From Campylobacterales bacterium (GTDB taxonomy: Bacteria > Campylobacterota > Campylobacteria > Campylobacterales > Sulfurimonadaceae), in assembly GCA_026390165.1 (NCBI GenBank), contig JAPLGM010000022.1, positions 1 through 64,000 of the forward strand: 64,000 bases of DNA, read 5' to 3'. Below the pieces are notes generated by a model. That model made no database searches. It saw only the letters and a list, made by a program, of their open reading frames with translations, and had not been told where the DNA came from. A program made the position numbers and the translations under genes. Positions 25,681 through 38,777 of the stretch are shown in pieces. How positions within the stretch are numbered: position 1 is the first letter of the stretch; each line of letters opens with the position of its first letter.

Positions 25681-27140
25681 TACTTTTCCCCTATTTGTGG
25701 ATGAATTACATCGGAAATTATAGTAACGCTCTCTGACGCACGGCTTAACGCGAGGGAGTAGAGGGGATTATCGGGATTCAGATTTAGTAGATAGGTGTGG
25801 TGAACCTCAAGCGAATTGATAAATTGTGGGGTAGAGAGGGTAATGGAATTAAAATTTTTGTATTGCAAACTAAAGGAGGCATTGAGGAGTTGAGATTCAA
25901 AATTGAGTTGCTCATTAATCGCTGCTTGGTAGGTAGGGATTAAAAACGCATCGGTGAAGAGGATGAGAATAGAGCTTTCAGGGGAGTGTTCTCGAAGCTC
26001 TTTTAATTCGGAAAGAAGGGTCGTTAGCGTCTCCTGTTTCTGTGAACATTGAATGTTCTTTTTGTGTGGGGAACGGTAGCAATTTTGTAAAGTAACGGTA
26101 TTTTTTTTACCAAGCGGGTCAGTGCTACTCACCAAAAAGGTTCGATCCCCTTTATGGGCGAATAGTGTAGTCAAAACATTCTTTTTAAAGAGGTGGGCAT
26201 CATCACATACGATAATAGAGGAGTTTTGAAATAAGGGAGTCATTTCGATTGGTTCCGTGAGAAGCGTAAGGGGGGAAAAGTTCAAAGAGGGGAGATTGAG
26301 GGTGATGGCCGAAAATTCCATAATCGCAATGAGTTCTTTACGCAGTATCTCAGAATGCAATAGCGTTGGGGTGATAACCATAATGGTACGGTGAGGCTCT
26401 TCTAAGAGCATCTGGATCACTTTACGGATCAATGCAGTACTCTTTCCACTTCCATATTGACCCGTTAACGTAATGATTGAAGAGTTAAGAGGGGTATTTA
26501 AAAAGATCTCCTGCTCGGGAGAGATAAAAGTACCAAATGGTTCAGAGTGTGTCGGTAAGAGTAATGTATGTGCGTTTAGTGAACCGAGCGTTTTTAATTT
26601 CGAATACGGGGTCTCGTGATAAGTTCCGACCGCATGTAATTTAGTTCGGATAGCTTTTGGATCTTCATCCTTAAAAATAAGTCTATTTTTGGGTAACAGT
26701 TGTTGAAAGGAGGTGTCTAGGTGATCAAACTCCTTTTCAGTAAGATTTTCCATCCAAAAGAAACGTTCAATAGGGGTGAAGTTAAAAGATAAAACATCCT
26801 CAAGTTTGCGTTGAATCAATCTCTCTGTGGATTCAAGTCGCGTTGTAGAGGCTTTTTTGTTGCATCTGCTTGAACGTTCAATGTGGGCTTTTTGGAGTTC
26901 TTGGGCTCTCCAAAGAATCTTTTCCCCTAAATAGAGTCCGTAGTGAGGTAAAAAAACAAGGATATCTAAAAGCAAAGCTGTATCACGATGGAAGAGGGTG
27001 AAATCGTTTAGTAGTTCACCATTTGCACTGAGGACTGCTTTTTCCAATTTTTTAGGATAATTTTTGGGGATAATTTCAGATTTTTCATTTTTTTTCTGGA
27101 ATTCAAATGAAGAGAGACGCGATAGGTAGGAAAAAAACAC
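25680..27140 (-). CDS. Superfamily I helicase-like ATPase
   Basis: 486 residues. A Walker A motif [13 protein letters not shown] lies near residue 230, a Walker B-like VCDDAHLF near 315, and the C-terminal [15 protein letters not shown] resembles motif VI of UvrD/PcrA-type helicases. The N-terminal 200 residues are helical and unlike known nucleases. It is shorter than UvrD and several motifs are eroded, so helicase activity is uncertain; nucleic-acid-dependent ATPase is the safest description. One-base overlap with msrB. Confidence 0.6.
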   Translation of the reverse strand: MFFSYLSRLSSFEFQKKNEKSEIIPKNYPKKLEKAVLSANGELLNDFTLFHRDTALLLDILVFLPHYGLYLGEKILWRAQELQKAHIERSSRCNKKASTTRLESTERLIQRKLEDVLSFNFTPIERFFWMENLTEKEFDHLDTSFQQLLPKNRLIFKDEDPKAIRTKLHAVGTYHETPYSKLKTLGSLNAHTLLLPTHSEPFGTFISPEQEIFLNTPLNSSIITLTGQYGSGKSTALIRKVIQMLLEEPHRTIMVITPTLLHSEILRKELIAIMEFSAITLNLPSLNFSPLTLLTEPIEMTPLFQNSSIIVCDDAHLFKKNVLTTLFAHKGDRTFLVSSTDPLGKKNTVTLQNCYRSPHKKNIQCSQKQETLTTLLSELKELREHSPESSILILFTDAFLIPTYQAAINEQLNFESQLLNASFSLQYKNFNSITLSTPQFINSLEVHHTYLLNLNPDNPLYSLALSRASESVTIISDVIHPQIGEK

Positions 27141-27215
27141 ACGACCCCTTCTATGCCAAATGATTAAGTTTAAAATTATAGCTTAATTAGAGGCTAAATG
27201 AAGGGAAGAGTATGC

Positions 27216-27238
27216 AAAAACCTGAGAAAAATCCTCAG
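27216..27238 (-). terminator. Terminator after hup
   Basis: On the minus strand CTGAG-GATTTTT-CTCAG is followed by GGTTTTTG, a short hairpin with a T tract 14 bp past the hup stop. Confidence 0.5.
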
Positions 27239-27251
27239 ATTAAAAGTGTAA

Positions 27252-27536
27252 TTATTCTACGCCAGCAACGCTGTCTTTAAGACCTTTGCCTGGTTTGAAT
27301 TTTGGAACCATTTTGTCTTCTGTAGTATAAGTTTTATTGGTACCAGGTACAGTACCGCTTTTACCTTTTTGCAATGCTGCAGCAAAATTACCAAAACCTA
27401 CTAATGAAACCTCTTTACGAGCAACAAGAGCTGCTGTAACTGCTTCTGTAAACGCCTTAATCGCTGTTTCAGCCTCTATTTTAGTTTTGTAACTACCACT
27501 TTTTTGTACCAATTCAACGAATTGTGCTTTGTTCAT
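27252..27536 (-). CDS. hup: DNA-binding protein HU
   Basis: 94 residues, one HU/IHF domain. It bends and compacts DNA and may help CRISPR integration and origin opening. Seen are MNKAQFVELVQKSG, VSLVGFGNF and the DNA-clasping arm with TNKTYTTEDKMVPKFKPGK. In the arm the usual RNPxTGE is changed to PGTNKTYTTED, a variation seen in this phylum. Single gene with its own leader and a terminator. Confidence 0.93.
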   Translation of the reverse strand: MNKAQFVELVQKSGSYKTKIEAETAIKAFTEAVTAALVARKEVSLVGFGNFAAALQKGKSGTVPGTNKTYTTEDKMVPKFKPGKGLKDSVAGVE

Positions 27537-27665
27537 ATATGCCCCTTGGGTAAAGATCTGTTAAACTCGCCAATACTTTAATATCTCTTAGCTTAATTTT
27601 TTCTTGTTTTGCCTATTTTTAGGGGATTATTGGTTGATAAACCCCCTTTCTCCCTTTTTTATCCC

Positions 27666-28325
27666 CTATAAAAGGTCGGTATAGTCGTATTTAGAGAGAT
27701 CAACATAGAACTCTCCCTCTTTTTGGATGATACGAATATCGCTACCATACCCTTGCGAAAAGCGATTTCGGATGATTCTACGACCTTCGCTCCCTATTCC
27801 GATAAATTTAAGGTAACGTTTAAGCTCAATAATACCACTGGAGGCAAGAGGAGTTAGATTTTGAGGCGCTGTCGCAACTACATCGTGTACCGTGTTGTTG
27901 TGTGAGAGCATGAGTTTGGTGCTTAAAACTTCTAAAATGCTTTTGAGTTGCTCATCTTTAGCCGTGTAAATTTCTTCGATACGGTTGCAATCCGCGATAA
28001 GCATTTGCTCTTTATCGTGAATTAGAGAATCAATTTTCGCTTCGAGCTCTTTTATCTTGAGTTTGAGATGGTGGTTCTCTTTTTGATAGAGCGAAATCAC
28101 CATTCCTATATTTGTTTTTATGGGGGAAGGAGAGGGTGTTGTGGCGGAACTATTTTTTTCCAAATGGGCGGGTTTTGAATTTTCATCCATCGAGCCACTG
28201 GGGACAATAATATAGGGAATCCCCCCTTCAATACTATAATTAAGTTTTTTAGTCCGAATTTTATTATGGATCATCTCTTTGGACATTTTAAACGTTTTTG
28301 CGTAATCCTCAATACTAAAACGCAT
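27666..28325 (-). CDS. Conserved Campylobacterota protein with HTH-like N-terminus and coiled coil (possibly DUF3972)
   Basis: 219 residues from the ATG at 28325, which has a strong AAAAGGAG ribosome-binding site; a longer frame to 28346 lacks one. The N-terminal 45 residues (MRFSIEDYAKTFKMSKEMI) look like a DNA-binding helix-turn-helix, followed by a Ser/Pro linker, a coiled coil (about 80-125), and a C-terminal conserved domain with GIGSEGRRIIRNRFSQGYG. I think it is a DUF3972-type protein, but cannot confirm. The start lies inside the upstream cyclase-like gene, so they are co-expressed. Confidence 0.65.
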   Translation of the reverse strand: MRFSIEDYAKTFKMSKEMIHNKIRTKKLNYSIEGGIPYIIVPSGSMDENSKPAHLEKNSSATTPSPSPIKTNIGMVISLYQKENHHLKLKIKELEAKIDSLIHDKEQMLIADCNRIEEIYTAKDEQLKSILEVLSTKLMLSHNNTVHDVVATAPQNLTPLASSGIIELKRYLKFIGIGSEGRRIIRNRFSQGYGSDIRIIQKEGEFYVDLSKYDYTDLL

Positions 28326-28980
28326 AATTTCTCCTTTTGGATTCAAGTAACCACTCTGCTTTTGGGGGAGGGATAATCCCCCCTTGACGCATCCAGATAA
28401 GGTATCCGTGGTGTTCTATATTATGTTTATCGGCAAACGTATGGCGTGAACTGTATTTGAATTCACGTTCTTGTAACAGTTGAGCAAAATCGGGATGATT
28501 TTTTAAAAAGTCTTGCAAGGATGTGAAGGCAGTATCAGAGACAAAAACTGTGCTGACCACAAGATTTTTGATTTCAGCATAGCGGGCACACTCGTTGAGT
28601 CCATCTCCTACAAAATTGTCATGCCCTAAAATATCCTCAAATTTATAAATCATCCCCGTATGCACCGCAACCCGTATCCCTTGAAAATAGGGGTATTCCC
28701 GAGCAATATAATCGGAAAAATGGATAAAAGAGAGCCCTAAAATCGATCCAAACCCTTTTAGGTTTGGGTGTAAAATACAATAAAAACCATCTCCGGTAGG
28801 GATAATTCCTTGGAGCATTTTTTCTAAAGGGATCCCTGAGTTTTTGAGCATCTTATGGATCATCTTTTTGTAGCTCTGAGAAAGATAGCTGATTAGTTCG
28901 AGTTGTTGAGGCATACTAAGACGTGAAAAATCAATAATATCAACCAATACGATGTCGGCTTCAATGGGTTTTGTCTGCAT
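28315..28980 (-). CDS. Class III nucleotide cyclase-like protein
   Basis: 221 residues from the ATG at 28980. A single adenylate/guanylate cyclase homology domain: LVDIIDFSRLS supplies the first metal-binding Asp, PTGDGFYCIL the second, and VGDGLNECARYAE contains the N-xxx-R pair that stabilises the transition state. No membrane helix or sensor domain is present. It could make cAMP or cGMP, and the SulP cyclic-nucleotide-like domain in this window would be a possible but unsupported target. Activity is not certain because the substrate-specifying residues cannot be read by eye. Confidence 0.65.
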   Translation of the reverse strand: MQTKPIEADIVLVDIIDFSRLSMPQQLELISYLSQSYKKMIHKMLKNSGIPLEKMLQGIIPTGDGFYCILHPNLKGFGSILGLSFIHFSDYIAREYPYFQGIRVAVHTGMIYKFEDILGHDNFVGDGLNECARYAEIKNLVVSTVFVSDTAFTSLQDFLKNHPDFAQLLQEREFKYSSRHTFADKHNIEHHGYLIWMRQGGIIPPPKAEWLLESKRRNYAF

Positions 28981-29073
28981 AATTCTCACACCGTTTTTCA
29001 AATGAATATATCGCTCATTCTATACTATAGCACCTCTAAATTCGCTGAGATTGATTCGCTAGAAATAAAAATA

Positions 29074-29082
29074 TGCTACCAT
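29074..29082 (+). promoter_or_regulatory. Extended -10 promoter for pyk
   Basis: TGCTACCAT fits the TGnTAnnnT form of promoters in this phylum and lies 38-46 bp before the pyk ATG, which has an AAAGGGGGG ribosome-binding site. Confidence 0.45.
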
Positions 29083-29119
29083 CGTGAAAAAGTTACAGAG
29101 TTAAAGGGGGGATAAAAAT

Positions 29120-30571
29120 ATGATAAAGCGAACAAAAATATTGGCAACGGTAGGTCCATCATCAGAAAGTGTAGAGATCCTTAGTGCAATGATCCGTGCA
29201 GGTGTTAACGTTTTTCGTCTAAACTTTTCACACGGTACACACGATTATCATCTGGGTGTTCTCAATAATATCCGTAGGGCAATGGAGGTGACAGGTCAAA
29301 TTGTGGGGATTTTACAAGATATTAGTGGACCTAAGATACGAATAGGAATGTTAAAAGAGGAGTTTGCTCTTCAGATAGGGGATCGTATTGATTTTTACAA
29401 AGAAGAGATAGAAGGTGCGCAAATAGATACACACCATTATGCGACTTCTCTTAACCGAAGTGAAATTTTAGAAAAACTGAGCATAGGGGATACGATTACT
29501 CTTCATGATGGGGCTATTCGGGCAAGAATTGTGGAGTGTGAAGCGAAATATCTGCAAGCGATTATTGAAAATAATGGAAATTTAAGTTCAAAACAAGGGG
29601 TTAATTTCCCCAATACTCCTCTTGGTATTGAAGTTTTGACTCCAAAAGACAAAAAAGATATGGAGTGGGGTGTTGCCAATGCGGTCGATTTTATGGCGAT
29701 CTCTTTCGTCCAAAGTGCTGCGGATATGATCCAAGCGCGTGAGATTATCATTGCTCATGGTGGGCGTGTGGAGTTGATTGCCAAGATCGAAAAGTTTGAT
29801 GCTGTTGAAGATATTGACGCTATATTGGCACACTGCGATGGGATAATGGTAGCACGTGGGGATTTAGGTATCGAAGTTCCCTTCCATGAAGTACCAATGA
29901 TTCAAAAAATGTTGATACGTAAAGCGAATGAAGTCTCAAAGCCCGTTATTACTGCCACCCAAATGCTCCTTTCTATGACCGAAAATGAGACGGCGACACG
30001 CGCTGAGATCAGTGATGTGGCAAACGCCGTATTAGACGGTACCGATGCCGTTATGCTTTCCGAGGAGTCAGCTGTGGGACATAACCCTGTGTTGGTTGTG
30101 GAGACAATGGTAAAAACGATTCAGTCGATTGAAAAGATCTATCCGTTTGATAAATTCTCAGAATTTAAACACTATGACAAAATGGACATTGTGAATGAGT
30201 CAGCAGTACGGCTGGGGGACGCACTTCATGTTCAAGCTATTATTGCTATGACTACCTCAGGGCAATCGGTGAAAAAACTCTCTCGCTATCGCCCTGAAAT
30301 GACTATCTATGCTGCTACTCATAATGAACGCATTGCGCGAACTTTAACGCTAGTATGGGGGGTGGCTCCTACTTTTCTAACGACAACGAGAAACGTTGAT
30401 GAAGCACTCGAAGAGATTATTGAACAAGGTTTAACAAATGCTATTATCGATAAAAGTCATACCTATATTTTTACAGCAGGTGATCCTGTCGGAATTCATG
30501 GTGCGACGAATTTAATCCGTATTTTAGGGGAAAATGAACTTAAATTTTTTGGAAAAAATCAAAAAGTTTAA
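29120..30571 (+). CDS. pyk: Pyruvate kinase
   Basis: 483 residues. It converts phosphoenolpyruvate and ADP to pyruvate and ATP. Domain order is normal: barrel start TKILATVGPSSES, NFSHGTHDYH, the B-domain, LIAKIEKFDAVEDID with the catalytic Lys, GIMVARGDLGIEVP, and TATQMLLSM; a C-terminal allosteric domain follows (about 350-483). The family-typical MLESM is MLLSM here. Its presence shows glycolytic capacity or anaplerotic control in an otherwise probably chemolithotrophic organism. Confidence 0.96.
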   Translation: MIKRTKILATVGPSSESVEILSAMIRAGVNVFRLNFSHGTHDYHLGVLNNIRRAMEVTGQIVGILQDISGPKIRIGMLKEEFALQIGDRIDFYKEEIEGAQIDTHHYATSLNRSEILEKLSIGDTITLHDGAIRARIVECEAKYLQAIIENNGNLSSKQGVNFPNTPLGIEVLTPKDKKDMEWGVANAVDFMAISFVQSAADMIQAREIIIAHGGRVELIAKIEKFDAVEDIDAILAHCDGIMVARGDLGIEVPFHEVPMIQKMLIRKANEVSKPVITATQMLLSMTENETATRAEISDVANAVLDGTDAVMLSEESAVGHNPVLVVETMVKTIQSIEKIYPFDKFSEFKHYDKMDIVNESAVRLGDALHVQAIIAMTTSGQSVKKLSRYRPEMTIYAATHNERIARTLTLVWGVAPTFLTTTRNVDEALEEIIEQGLTNAIIDKSHTYIFTAGDPVGIHGATNLIRILGENELKFFGKNQKV

Positions 30572-30665
30572 ATTTTGGACTACTTTTTGCTTTACTCTTC
30601 GTATTGAGGGGGGAGCAAAAGTGTTGTTTCGTCGCGACCCCTCCCTCAAAAAGCTCTCTTTACGC

Positions 30666-30671
30666 TACAAT
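30666..30671 (+). promoter_or_regulatory. -10-like box abutting the cmoA start
   Basis: TACAAT ends only 6 bp before the cmoA ATG at 30678. If used, transcription would start at or within a base or two of the ATG, giving a leaderless mRNA. No ribosome-binding site precedes that ATG. Confidence 0.35.
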
Positions 30672-30677
30672 TTCGTT

Positions 30678-31394
30678 ATGAAAACCGATACCCTTTTTAC
30701 AAAACCTATTTCTAAACAGTTTGAATTTGATGCCGATGTGGCTGCCGTCTTTGATGATATGCTGGGGCGCTCTGTCCCCTTTTATAAAGAGTCTCAGCAA
30801 TTGACGAAGCGTTTTGCTCTTAATGCCCTTGAAGATGGGGGGCGGGTGATTGATTTGGGCTGTTCAACCGCATCGCTTCTTCTTGAAATTGAGCGTGGGA
30901 TTAAATCAACACAGCCCGTAGAGTTGGTTGGAATTGATAACTCACCCGCCATGATTGAGCATGCGCATAAGAAAATCGAAGCGTATCGATCGAATATTGC
31001 ATTGGTCGAGGGGGATATTTTGGAGTACCCTTTCGGAAAAACCCGTGTGATTATTTGTAATTATACGTTACAGTTTATCCGCCCCATGATACGAGAGACA
31101 CTGATACGGAAGATTTATGACTCCCTAGAGGAAGGGGGAATTTTTATTTTCAGTGAGAAAGTTTTGAGCGAAAACAGTAAGCTTAACAAACAGCTCATCG
31201 ATTGCTATTACGATTACAAAAAAGAGCAGGGGTACAGCGAATACGAAATCGTCCAAAAACGGGAAGCATTAGAGAATGTCCTCATCCCCTATACGATTGC
31301 CGAAAACAGTGATATGACGAAGAAGAATGGTTTTGAAAGCTGTGACGTACTCTTTCAATGGGCAAATTTCGCGACGTTTATTGCGTGTAAATAA
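30678..31394 (+). CDS. cmoA: Carboxy-S-adenosyl-L-methionine synthase
   Basis: 238 residues from the ATG at 30678. CmoA makes carboxy-SAM from SAM and prephenate for the uridine-5-oxyacetic acid modification at tRNA wobble position 34. The class I methyltransferase motif IDLGCSTASLLLEIE and the segments IVALVEGDI-like (ALVEGDILEYP), NYTLQFI and FIFSEKVLSE are present; the opening FEFDADVAAVFDDMLGRSVPFY is diagnostic. The open frame extends to 30534, but those codons overlap pyk and do not match the family. CmoB is not in the window. Confidence 0.9.
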   Translation: MKTDTLFTKPISKQFEFDADVAAVFDDMLGRSVPFYKESQQLTKRFALNALEDGGRVIDLGCSTASLLLEIERGIKSTQPVELVGIDNSPAMIEHAHKKIEAYRSNIALVEGDILEYPFGKTRVIICNYTLQFIRPMIRETLIRKIYDSLEEGGIFIFSEKVLSENSKLNKQLIDCYYDYKKEQGYSEYEIVQKREALENVLIPYTIAENSDMTKKNGFESCDVLFQWANFATFIACK

Positions 31395-31400
31395 ATCTCT

Positions 31401-31616
31401 TCACCACACCCTAGGTTTAGCACCCGATGATGCAGGGGTTAATGCCCCTTTAAAATCCTTATAGTCCACAACGTTTTTATCACATACTTTGTGATAATAC
31501 CCTTGCAAATCATAATACTCTTCGCAATCATTGTAATAGCGCAGACTAATCCCCCGCTCATTCATACACCCTGTAAAAGCAATGAGGAGAATTAAATAAA
31601 TTATTTTTGGTATCAT
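31401..31616 (-). CDS. Small predicted lipoprotein
   Basis: 71 residues with a lipoprotein signal (LLIAFTGC) and a short mature part containing two further Cys and the conserved-looking YYDLQGYYHKVCDKNVVDY. Probably an outer-membrane lipoprotein of unknown role. It converges on cmoA, 6 bp apart. Confidence 0.65.
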   Translation of the reverse strand: MIPKIIYLILLIAFTGCMNERGISLRYYNDCEEYYDLQGYYHKVCDKNVVDYKDFKGALTPASSGAKPRVW

Positions 31617-31708
31617 TTTTAAATTCTATCCTATCTGGGTTTAAAGCTACTTTTTTGAATAGCTATTTTGCGATATAACAAAATTAATTTATTTTCGCCT
31701 CTATTTAT

Positions 31709-31716
31709 GGTAAGCT
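31709..31716 (+). promoter_or_regulatory. Candidate promoter of the cas operon
   Basis: TATGG-TAAGCT fits the extended TGnTAnnnT pattern about 29 bp before the cas6 ATG, with GAGAGGAA as the ribosome-binding site. The 128-bp gap upstream is AT-rich with no other clear motif. Confidence 0.35.
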
Positions 31717-31744
31717 CCTCGGATCAAAGAGAGGAATACTATAA

Positions 31745-35770
<4,026 letters not shown>

Positions 35771-35784
<14 letters not shown>

Positions 35785-38182
35785 TTTTGGAGTGGATGAG
35801 TCGTTTTTGGCACATACCTCTGTTCATTCCGCTAGTGAGACTCTTATTGCACATTCGGATTTGACATTCGCTTACTATCAAAGAATTGTTGCTTCAAAAA
35901 ACTTAGAACAGATGATTGATGAATTAATAAAAAAGCTTGATAGTGAACATTTTCTATTTATCAAAGAGCTGTTTGAGGGCAGCGTGTATCTTCATGATTT
36001 AGGAAAAACAAATCCTTACTTTCAAGCCAAAAAAATGGCTAATCCGCTGTTTGAGAAATACAAAAATGAAACACACAGCAGTGACCATTCGCTTTTATCG
36101 TCTGAAAAATTTATAGCGTACTATTTGTCGAAAATCAGCCAATTTACCGATAGAGTAACGAGGGAAAAATTAAAATTTATTTTGTATAGCTTTTCATATC
36201 ATCAAGCCAAACACCATGGAGCTTTAGGGATTTTCGAAGAGTATCGAAAAGATGAAACAAATCCAAAAAGTTATATGACGCACCTTGACAAGCTAAACAT
36301 TCCAAATTTTGAATTCTACATCCTCAATAAACTCCTTTTTTCACTTCTCGTTTCCAGTGATTACTATGCCACGACAGAATATATGGCGAAATTCCCAACA
36401 GATGATTTTGGCTTATTTTCAAATGATGATAAAAAGAGATTAAGAGAAAAATTCAACTCACATATCGCAACGTTTCAAAATCCTACAGGCATCAACAAAC
36501 TACGAAATGAAATGTTTGAAGAAGCAGAAATAAACCTGCTCCAAAATCTCGATAAAAACATCTTTTATCTCGAAGCCCCAACAGGAAGCGGTAAAACGAT
36601 TACCTCTATTAACCTTGCATTGCAGCTTTTAAGTGAAAAGCCGAAGCTCAATAAACTTTTTTATATCTTCCCTTTTAATACCTTGGTGGAGCAAACCAAA
36701 AATGTTTTTGATGAGATATTCGGTGATACGCTTAAAATCGAAATCATCAATTCAATCACACCCATCAACATAGATGAAAAAAGCCAAGAAGATAAAGAGA
36801 GCGAATATACAAAGTCGTATATCAATCGACTATTTTTCCACTCTCCAGCTATTATCACCACCCATGTGAGCTTGTTTAATATCCTCTTCGGAACGTCGAA
36901 AGAGGATAATTTCCCACTATGGCAACTCGCCAATAGCGTAATCATACTTGATGAGATACAAAGTTACAATAACCACCTTTGGTGGTATATGGTAGAGTTT
37001 TTTGATAAATATGCCCAAGCATTAAACATCAAAATTATCATAATGTCGGCAACTTTGCCTAAACTCGATTTTTTCTTGGAAAATAAAAGTAATTTTGTAG
37101 ATTTGATACGTCCAGAGAGAAGAAAAGATTTTTTTGAAGATATACTTTTTAAAGATAGGGTCGAAGTTAATTTTTCTTTACTTCCTGAAAAGAAAACAGA
37201 TGAAAAAATGACCCATGAAAGACTTTTTGAACTTTTAGGAAGTCAGCCAAAAGACAAAAAAATACTATTTGAATTTATTAAAAAACAAAGTGCAAGAGAG
37301 TTTTATACCCTCATCAAAGAACAGTTTGACAATGTATATGAACTAAGTGGAGATGATAACAAAGCGTACCGCCAATTTGTCATCAATAAAAGCAAAGAGG
37401 ATACCTCTATTATTATTGTCGCTACGCAGGTGATTGAAGCTGGGGTAGATATTGATATGGATTTGGGCTTTAAAGATATTTCGACTCTTGACAGCGAAGA
37501 ACAGTTCATGGGACGGATCAATCGAAGTTGCAAAAAACAAGGCTCAAAAGTTTATTTTTTTGATATGGATGATGTGGAAAAAATATACCGTGACGACAAT
37601 CGCTTGGGGTTTGATTTGAAAGAAGAAAAATATCGAGAAATTTTGAAAAATAAAGAGTTCGGCGAATATTACAAAGAGGTTTTAGAAAAAATACAGACCA
37701 AAGGTTTTCGTTACAACAACGGACTGCTAACAAACTATGATAACTTTGCAGAGTTGCTTAAAAAGCTCAACTATAAAGAAATCTCCAAGACAATGACGCT
37801 TATCAACTCCCAAAATTTTACCCTTTATTTTCCGTTTCAAATCGATATTTCCCAGTATAAAGGTGTTAAGGAGTTTGATAAAGCCAAATTGGAAGAGAAA
37901 TATTTGAGTGATGGCTTTTTAGATGGTCAAAAAGTGTGGGAAGCATTTCAAGATCTTAATACGATTGATGGCTATGCCAAAAAACAGATTGAAGCTTCCA
38001 AAATTAACGCGTTAATACAATTTTTTACTTTTAACATTTTAAAGTTTAACGAAAAGCAAAGACCTTATATTGGAGAAGAGATTGGCGGATACTATTTTAT
38101 TCAAAACCATGAAGACTTTATTCTTGATGGTAAATTTGACAGAGCAAAATATCTTGCAAAAAAAGAAGAGTTGTTTTTATGA
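35771..38182 (+). CDS. cas3: CRISPR effector nuclease-helicase Cas3
   Basis: 803 residues from the ATG at 35771. N-terminal HD nuclease: H75-D76 in YLHDLGKTNPYF and H144/H148/H149 in SYHQAKHHG. Helicase: Walker A APTGSGKT (269-276), Walker B-like DEIQ (394-397), SATLP, then IVATQVIEAGVDID and QFMGRINRSCK of the C-terminal lobe. It degrades the DNA strand displaced by Cascade. All catalytic motifs look intact, so interference should be possible. It is the last gene before an unusual toxin-antitoxin insertion. Confidence 0.95.
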
Positions 38183-38194
38183 ATATTTATCCGT

Positions 38195-38200
38195 TATAAT
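38195..38200 (+). promoter_or_regulatory. -10 box of the toxin-antitoxin pair
   Basis: A perfect TATAAT lies 12 bp after the cas3 stop and 66 bp before the antitoxin ATG. It would let the pair, and perhaps cas4-cas1-cas2, be transcribed separately from the effector genes. Confidence 0.55.
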
Positions 38201-38226
38201 AGTTACACTAATCTATAAGGTATGAA

Positions 38227-38248
38227 TTGTGACAAGGTACTGTCACAA
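38227..38248. promoter_or_regulatory. Palindromic operator of the toxin-antitoxin pair
   Basis: TTGTGACA and TGTCACAA form a perfect 8-bp inverted repeat around AGGTAC. It sits just after the expected transcription start and before the antitoxin ribosome-binding site (AAAGGAG), the usual place for an autoregulatory antitoxin operator. Confidence 0.55.
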
Positions 38249-38265
38249 ATTAAAGGAGATAATAA

Positions 38266-38511
38266 ATGATAGCACTCAATCTTAATATTCGTGAAGAAGT
38301 ATATGAAAAAATAATTTATTTTTTGCAATCTTTACCCAAAAAAGATGTTCAAATTGTTCAAAAAAGGGTGATTGATGAAATTGATCCTACCATTTTACCC
38401 AAAGAACATTTTGACTATATTAGTAAAAATGAACTAGATGAAATGAGTAGATTAGTTGAAGAAGCAAAACGTATTGGTTTTGACAAATTAAAGAGTTTTG
38501 ATGAGCTATGA
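38266..38511 (+). CDS. Antitoxin of a RelE/ParE-type module inside the cas operon
   Basis: 81 residues, acidic, with an N-terminal strand-helix-helix region (MIALNLNIREEVYEKIIYF) and a helical C-terminus (ELDEMSRLVEEAKRIGFDK) that would wrap the toxin. I do not recognise the DNA-binding fold. The 3' end overlaps the toxin gene by 11 bp and a palindrome lies upstream, both typical of toxin-antitoxin operons. Confidence 0.75.
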   Translation: MIALNLNIREEVYEKIIYFLQSLPKKDVQIVQKRVIDEIDPTILPKEHFDYISKNELDEMSRLVEEAKRIGFDKLKSFDEL

Positions 38512-38767
38512 GATTAAACCCTTAAAGCCCTTTGAAAAATTCTATGCGAAACGTAATGAGAAAGAAAAAGCAGTTATCAAAAGTAAATTTGAACTTCTTA
38601 AAAATGACCCTTATGATTCGAACAGTTTAGATATTAAAAAACTTAAGGGCTTTACCAATAGGTATCGACTTCGAGTTTGGGATTATCGTATTATCTATGA
38701 AATTTATGATGAGGTATTGATTATTATCGCCATAGATGGAGATAATAGAGGAGATGTGTATAAATGA
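38501..38767 (+). CDS. RelE/ParE-family toxin inside the cas operon
   Basis: 88 residues from the ATG at 38501. The C-terminal half RLRVWDYRIIYEIYDEVL followed by IDGDNRGDVYK is the RelE/ParE signature, with conserved Arg in the last strand. RelE enzymes cut mRNA in the ribosome and ParE enzymes block gyrase; which applies cannot be told. It ends 10 bp before cas4, so loss of the cas4-side DNA would also disturb the pair. Confidence 0.82.
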   Translation: MSYEIKPLKPFEKFYAKRNEKEKAVIKSKFELLKNDPYDSNSLDIKKLKGFTNRYRLRVWDYRIIYEIYDEVLIIIAIDGDNRGDVYK

Positions 38768-38777
38768 AATACTTAAA

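Noticed and set aside
36644-36655. 12-base match of the reverse complement of spacer 26 to cas3
   Set aside because: Similarity ends immediately on the right; a 12-mer is within chance expectation.
38183-38265. Possible CreTA-like degenerate repeat near the toxin-antitoxin pair
   Set aside because: I looked for a partial copy of the array repeat around the pair and found none; only a palindromic operator is present.
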